Below are positions 24,427 to 27,361 of a DNA stretch of 27,361 bases, in pieces (position 1 is the stretch's first letter; each line of letters starts with the position of its first letter). The translations under genes and the position numbers were made by a program. The stretch is from Eubacterium sp. CAG:252. Its GTDB lineage: Bacteria > Bacillota > Clostridia > Lachnospirales > Lachnospiraceae. The notes under the pieces were generated by a model. The model did not search any database. It had not been told where the DNA came from and saw only the letters and a list, made by a program, of their open reading frames with translations. The DNA lies in contig FR886338.1 in the NCBI GenBank assembly GCA_000436535.1, positions 121,324 through 148,684 on the forward strand, written 5' to 3'.

Positions 24427-25872
24427 ATGATTACTAAAGAATTCTTTGAAAAGAATAAGAAACTTGTAATAACTGTTACTGGCATAGTTGTTGCATTACT
24501 CTTCCTTATTATATTGTTTCTTTCACTTTTTAATATCGATATCAGTCTGAACGGTAAAGCAAAGGAAACGATTGAATATGGTGAAACATATAATGAAGAT
24601 GGAGCCGTTGCCTCCTATAATATGTTTGCCTCAAGAAATATACCTCTGACCGTTGATATAAGCGGCAATGTGGATACTTCAAGGCTTGGTACTTACCACA
24701 TTCATTATAAGGCAAAAAAAGGCATATTTTCAGCCAAAAAAACAAGAGATGTTAAAGTAGTTGATACACAGGCACCTGTCATCGAGCTAGACGAAGTACC
24801 TGGCTACTACCCTAAAACCGGCGAAACCTATCAGGAAGAAGGTTTTACCGCTACTGACAACTATGATGGTGATATTACAAGTAAAGTTACTAAAACGGAA
24901 TCTGATAATGTTATAACTTATACTGTAAGTGATTCCTCTGGTAATAAAACATCTGTACAGCGTGTAATAGAATACAATAACGGAATTGCACCAGAACTCA
25001 CACTTAATGGTGATGCTGAAATTACTATCAAAGCTGGAACCAAGTTTGATGACCCTGGCTGTACTGCTACCGACTCTTACGGCAATGACATTTCTGAAAG
25101 CATTACCGTTTCTGGAGATTTATCAACTTATCATGCTGGAACATACACATTGACTTATGCTGCAACCGATAAGTTTGGCAATGAATCATCTATTGAACGA
25201 ACTGTTAATGTTGAGGCCGTCAAGCAGGCAAGTACATCTAATTCTGGCAGCAAGGTTGTCTACCTGACCTTTGATGATGGTCCTGGTGCATTTACACAGC
25301 AGTTATTAGATATCCTTGATAAATATAATGTAAAGGTTACATTTTTTGTAACGAATGTAAACAGCGGTTATCAGGATATGATAGCCAAGGAAGCCGCCGC
25401 TGGTCATACAGTAGCTATCCACAGCGCTTCACACGACTATCAGAAGATATATTCAAGCACAAGCGCATATTTTGAAGACTTAAATGAAATGTCTGACATT
25501 ATCTATGCACAGACTGGTGAGCGCCCTAAGCTTATAAGATTTCCTGGCGGAAGTTCTAATACTGTCAGCAAGAAGTACTGCAGCGGTATTATGAGCGAGC
25601 TTACAAAAGATGTTACTGACCAGGGCTATAAGTACTTTGACTGGAATGTTTCAAGCGGTGATGCCGGTGAAACTACAAGCACAGATGCAGTTTATCAGAA
25701 TGTTATAAATGGAATGAAGAGCCACAATGTATCGGTGGTTTTACAGCATGATATTAAGAACTTCAGTGTTAATGCTGTTGAACGTATTATTCAGTGGGGT
25801 CTTGCAAATGGATATACATTCCTGCCACTCACACCTTCTACGGAGGATGTGCATCATGGAGTTAATAATTAG
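24427..25872 (+). CDS. Membrane-anchored polysaccharide deacetylase with Ig-like repeats
   Basis: This is a NodB/CE4-type deacetylase, probably acting outside the cell on peptidoglycan or a related amino-sugar polymer. The 481 residues begin with a membrane anchor (about 13-35). Three Ig-like repeats of the DUF5011 type follow (about 38-112, 115-183, 188-263). The pattern is N-G-I/G-x-Y/F-E/D-x-G-A/C-x-A/T-D, for example ATDSYGNDISES and YTLTYAATDKFGN. The catalytic domain starts near 277 with TFDDGPG (Asp283, Asp284), and the metal site HSASHDY follows (His332, His336). RFPGG (371-375) and LQHDIK are also present. The ATG has AGGAG 9 nt upstream. It is transcribed away from nifJ. The exact substrate is inferred from the family only. 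Confidence 0.93.
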   Translation: MITKEFFEKNKKLVITVTGIVVALLFLIILFLSLFNIDISLNGKAKETIEYGETYNEDGAVASYNMFASRNIPLTVDISGNVDTSRLGTYHIHYKAKKGIFSAKKTRDVKVVDTQAPVIELDEVPGYYPKTGETYQEEGFTATDNYDGDITSKVTKTESDNVITYTVSDSSGNKTSVQRVIEYNNGIAPELTLNGDAEITIKAGTKFDDPGCTATDSYGNDISESITVSGDLSTYHAGTYTLTYAATDKFGNESSIERTVNVEAVKQASTSNSGSKVVYLTFDDGPGAFTQQLLDILDKYNVKVTFFVTNVNSGYQDMIAKEAAAGHTVAIHSASHDYQKIYSSTSAYFEDLNEMSDIIYAQTGERPKLIRFPGGSSNTVSKKYCSGIMSELTKDVTDQGYKYFDWNVSSGDAGETTSTDAVYQNVINGMKSHNVSVVLQHDIKNFSVNAVERIIQWGLANGYTFLPLTPSTEDVHHGVNN

Positions 25873-25921
25873 TGGGATTGCTGGTATGAGTTTTTAATAG
25901 ACGGACGACATAATAAAAAGG

Positions 25922-25953
25922 AAAGCGGCGGCGCATATATGTGCTACCGCTTT
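25922..25953. terminator. Bidirectional terminator between deacetylase and FNT transporter
   Basis: A 16-bp stem with one mismatch and two wobbles (AAAGCGG on the left with CCGCTTT on the right) encloses a short loop. It is followed by TTTTCTT on plus and, on minus, by CCTTTTTATT. It suits two convergent genes. Confidence 0.88.
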
Positions 25954-26064
25954 TCTTCTACGGACGCTACAAGGAATGAGGGTTGTTTCAGTAATAATGC
26001 TTCAGTCACCAGAAAGTGGATTGGATATTTCTAAGACTTTTCATATATGTGGCGGCAGTTGCCG

Positions 26065-26847
26065 CTACCGTTCGATACGGGACGTCCTGTCCCATATCTC
26101 ACTTCCACATACTGGAACTCCAAGAAGCACCGCCCCACCAAGTATATTGCCAATAGTAACAGCAAGCATACTTTTTATAACTGCCGTCGTTCCAATATTG
26201 CCAAGCAGCATATATCCTACAGAAAATGTACTCATATTAGCTATACAGTGTTCAAAACCGGCAACTACGAATGACATTATAATGCAAAACATAATAATAA
26301 GCTTTCCGCTTTCACTCTTTAACTTAGTTCCAACAAGCACCGCCATACATACAAGGAAGTTGCAAAGAATTCCTCTAAGTAAAAGCTCCGGTACACCTGC
26401 TGATATTTTTGAATATATAAAGCTGTTATAATAATCTACCATTATAGCGTGGGAAGCCTTACTATATACAAACATCGCTGATAATAAAAAAGCCCCAACA
26501 AAATTTCCAACATAACTTACAACCCACACTTTAACCATATCCTTAACTGATACAGTTTTATTATACACTCCTACTGCCATAACGAAATTATTACCTGTAA
26601 ATAACTCACCATTTAAGAATACCACAAGAACTATGGCAAGTGAGAATAAAAACGCCCCTAACAGCTTTCCAAACTGCGGATATGTAGAATACAGCACTGC
26701 TGCACTTACATTGGATAATATAGTTGCAACAACTATATAAAATCCCGCCATAACCGCTCTCATAAAGTACTTTCCAAAGTGGTTGTTGCAAAGCTCTGCC
26801 TTATTCTTTGCCGCTTCTGCCACTTTCGCAACATCTGTTAATAACAT
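26065..26847 (-). CDS. Formate/nitrite transporter family protein
   Basis: This is a pentameric FNT channel of the FocA/NirC type, for formate, nitrite or a similar small anion. The 260 residues have six hydrophobic segments. The FNT motif FLNGELFTGNN is present, and the LRGILCNFLVCMAVLV segment fits the conserved re-entrant region. FVVAGFEHCIANM holds the pore histidine of the family. The ATG at 26847 is chosen because AAGGAAAG precedes it and homologous proteins start at this point; 52 codons upstream are in frame but not family-like. It converges on the deacetylase. With nifJ nearby, a formate export role in fermentation is plausible, but pyruvate formate-lyase is not in the window. Confidence 0.9.
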   Translation of the reverse strand: MLLTDVAKVAEAAKNKAELCNNHFGKYFMRAVMAGFYIVVATILSNVSAAVLYSTYPQFGKLLGAFLFSLAIVLVVFLNGELFTGNNFVMAVGVYNKTVSVKDMVKVWVVSYVGNFVGAFLLSAMFVYSKASHAIMVDYYNSFIYSKISAGVPELLLRGILCNFLVCMAVLVGTKLKSESGKLIIMFCIIMSFVVAGFEHCIANMSTFSVGYMLLGNIGTTAVIKSMLAVTIGNILGGAVLLGVPVCGSEIWDRTSRIER

Positions 26848-27022
26848 AATATACTTTCCTTTTCTTTCATCATCTTTTATCTTTTTGTCCGTGCCATATT
26901 GTATACAGCATACACGACACAGCTTAAAAGGATAGCATAATAACTTATAATTTTCTATATATATGATGTATTTTTCAAAGTACTTTCCATAAAATATGCT
27001 CATTAATATATAAGCTGCTATT

Positions 27023-27361
27023 TTACTCCTCTATTATAACAACTTCCGCAACAAACCTGTCCTTTTCTCTTTTTACCATCATACTTCCATTATATTTCCG
27101 GACTATGCGGTATACATTCTTAAGACCATAGCCGTGATTTTTCTTATCTTTTTTTGCCGTTGTAATACTACTAAGTATTCTTCTGTTATGATATTCGTAT
27201 GTATCAGCTTCACTTATGCTGTTACAGTTGTTTGCAACAACCAGCTTTAACATTCCCTTATTATAACGCATAGTAAGACTGATTGAATTATCATTAAAAT
27301 TCTCTTTTTTTATGCAATCGCCATCATCAATACCATTACTATGACCACCATATTCATTACT
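27023..27361 (-). CDS. GHKL-type sensor histidine kinase, C-terminal part (cut by window edge)
   Basis: This is the C-terminal end of a HATPase-domain protein of the AgrC/GHKL class. The frame is open from the right edge of the window to the stop at 27023-27025, so the start is not in view. The visible 112 residues include ISLTMRYNKGMLKLVVANNC, with an asparagine-bearing ATP-lid approach, and the G2-box motif HGYGLKNVYRIVRKYNGSM (about 36-18 residues from the end). The kinase HisKA-like and membrane domains must lie to the right. Its response regulator and target genes are not seen. It runs in the same direction as the FNT gene, 175 nt upstream of it. Confidence 0.82.
   Translation of the reverse strand, partial: SNEYGGHSNGIDDGDCIKKENFNDNSISLTMRYNKGMLKLVVANNCNSISEADTYEYHNRRILSSITTAKKDKKNHGYGLKNVYRIVRKYNGSMMVKREKDRFVAEVVIIEE

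Noticed and set aside
26050..26066. GC-rich hairpin at the end of the FNT gene as a terminator
   Set aside because: It is short, has no U-run on the minus strand, and the stronger stem at 25922-25953 lies just beyond.
26848..27003. 52-residue N-terminal extension of the FNT transporter
   Set aside because: No ribosome site at the outer ATG and not family-like; the inner ATG has AAGGAAAG and the usual N-terminus.

Overview
The window is low-GC DNA that looks like a chromosome segment from an anaerobic, spore-forming (or ancestrally spore-forming) Clostridium relative, most likely a Lachnospiraceae member. The grounds are a single-chain pyruvate:ferredoxin oxidoreductase, a SpoVAF-type spore germination-family protein, a dihydroxy-acid dehydratase of the oxygen-labile cysteine pattern, strong AGGAGG-like ribosome binding sites, and an NCBI-style mix of housekeeping genes with small AT-rich accessory cassettes. 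The species cannot be named from the sequence alone. Nearly all genes lie on the minus strand; only a small HTH regulator (15202-15399) and a polysaccharide deacetylase (24427-25872) are on plus.

Reading the minus strand from right to left: a GHKL sensor kinase C-terminus (27023-27361, cut by the window edge) and a formate/nitrite transporter (26065-26847) face the plus-strand deacetylase across a bidirectional terminator. Pyruvate:ferredoxin oxidoreductase (20471-24031) ends in a strong terminator. It is followed by what looks like an independent structured RNA unit (about 20112-20302) with its own promoter, upstream of a SurA/PrsA-like membrane-anchored protein. A MATE transporter, a stand-alone DAK-kinase C-terminal-like protein and spoVAF follow.

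The middle (9027-15399) is accessory in character and AT-rich. It has an Xre-type regulator divergent from two membrane-anchored exported proteins, with a perfect inverted repeat lying exactly between the -35 and -10 boxes of the divergent promoter. Beyond that are an orphan DnaK paralogue and a three-gene cassette containing a STAS-like DUF4325 protein with its own promoter.

The left part is core metabolism: aroC (chorismate), tgt (queuosine in tRNA) and yajC (Sec accessory); a leuB-ilvD-ilvB branched-chain amino acid operon with a clear promoter and terminator but no adjacent ilvN; and the first 195 codons of serC, which is preceded by a long leader containing three tandem 14-bp repeats.

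The two signals most worth follow-up are the multi-stem RNA at 20112-20302, whose tetraloops and promoter both point to minus-strand transcription, and the HTH/operator module at 15063-15399. All functional calls are from reading motifs by eye; no database search was run.
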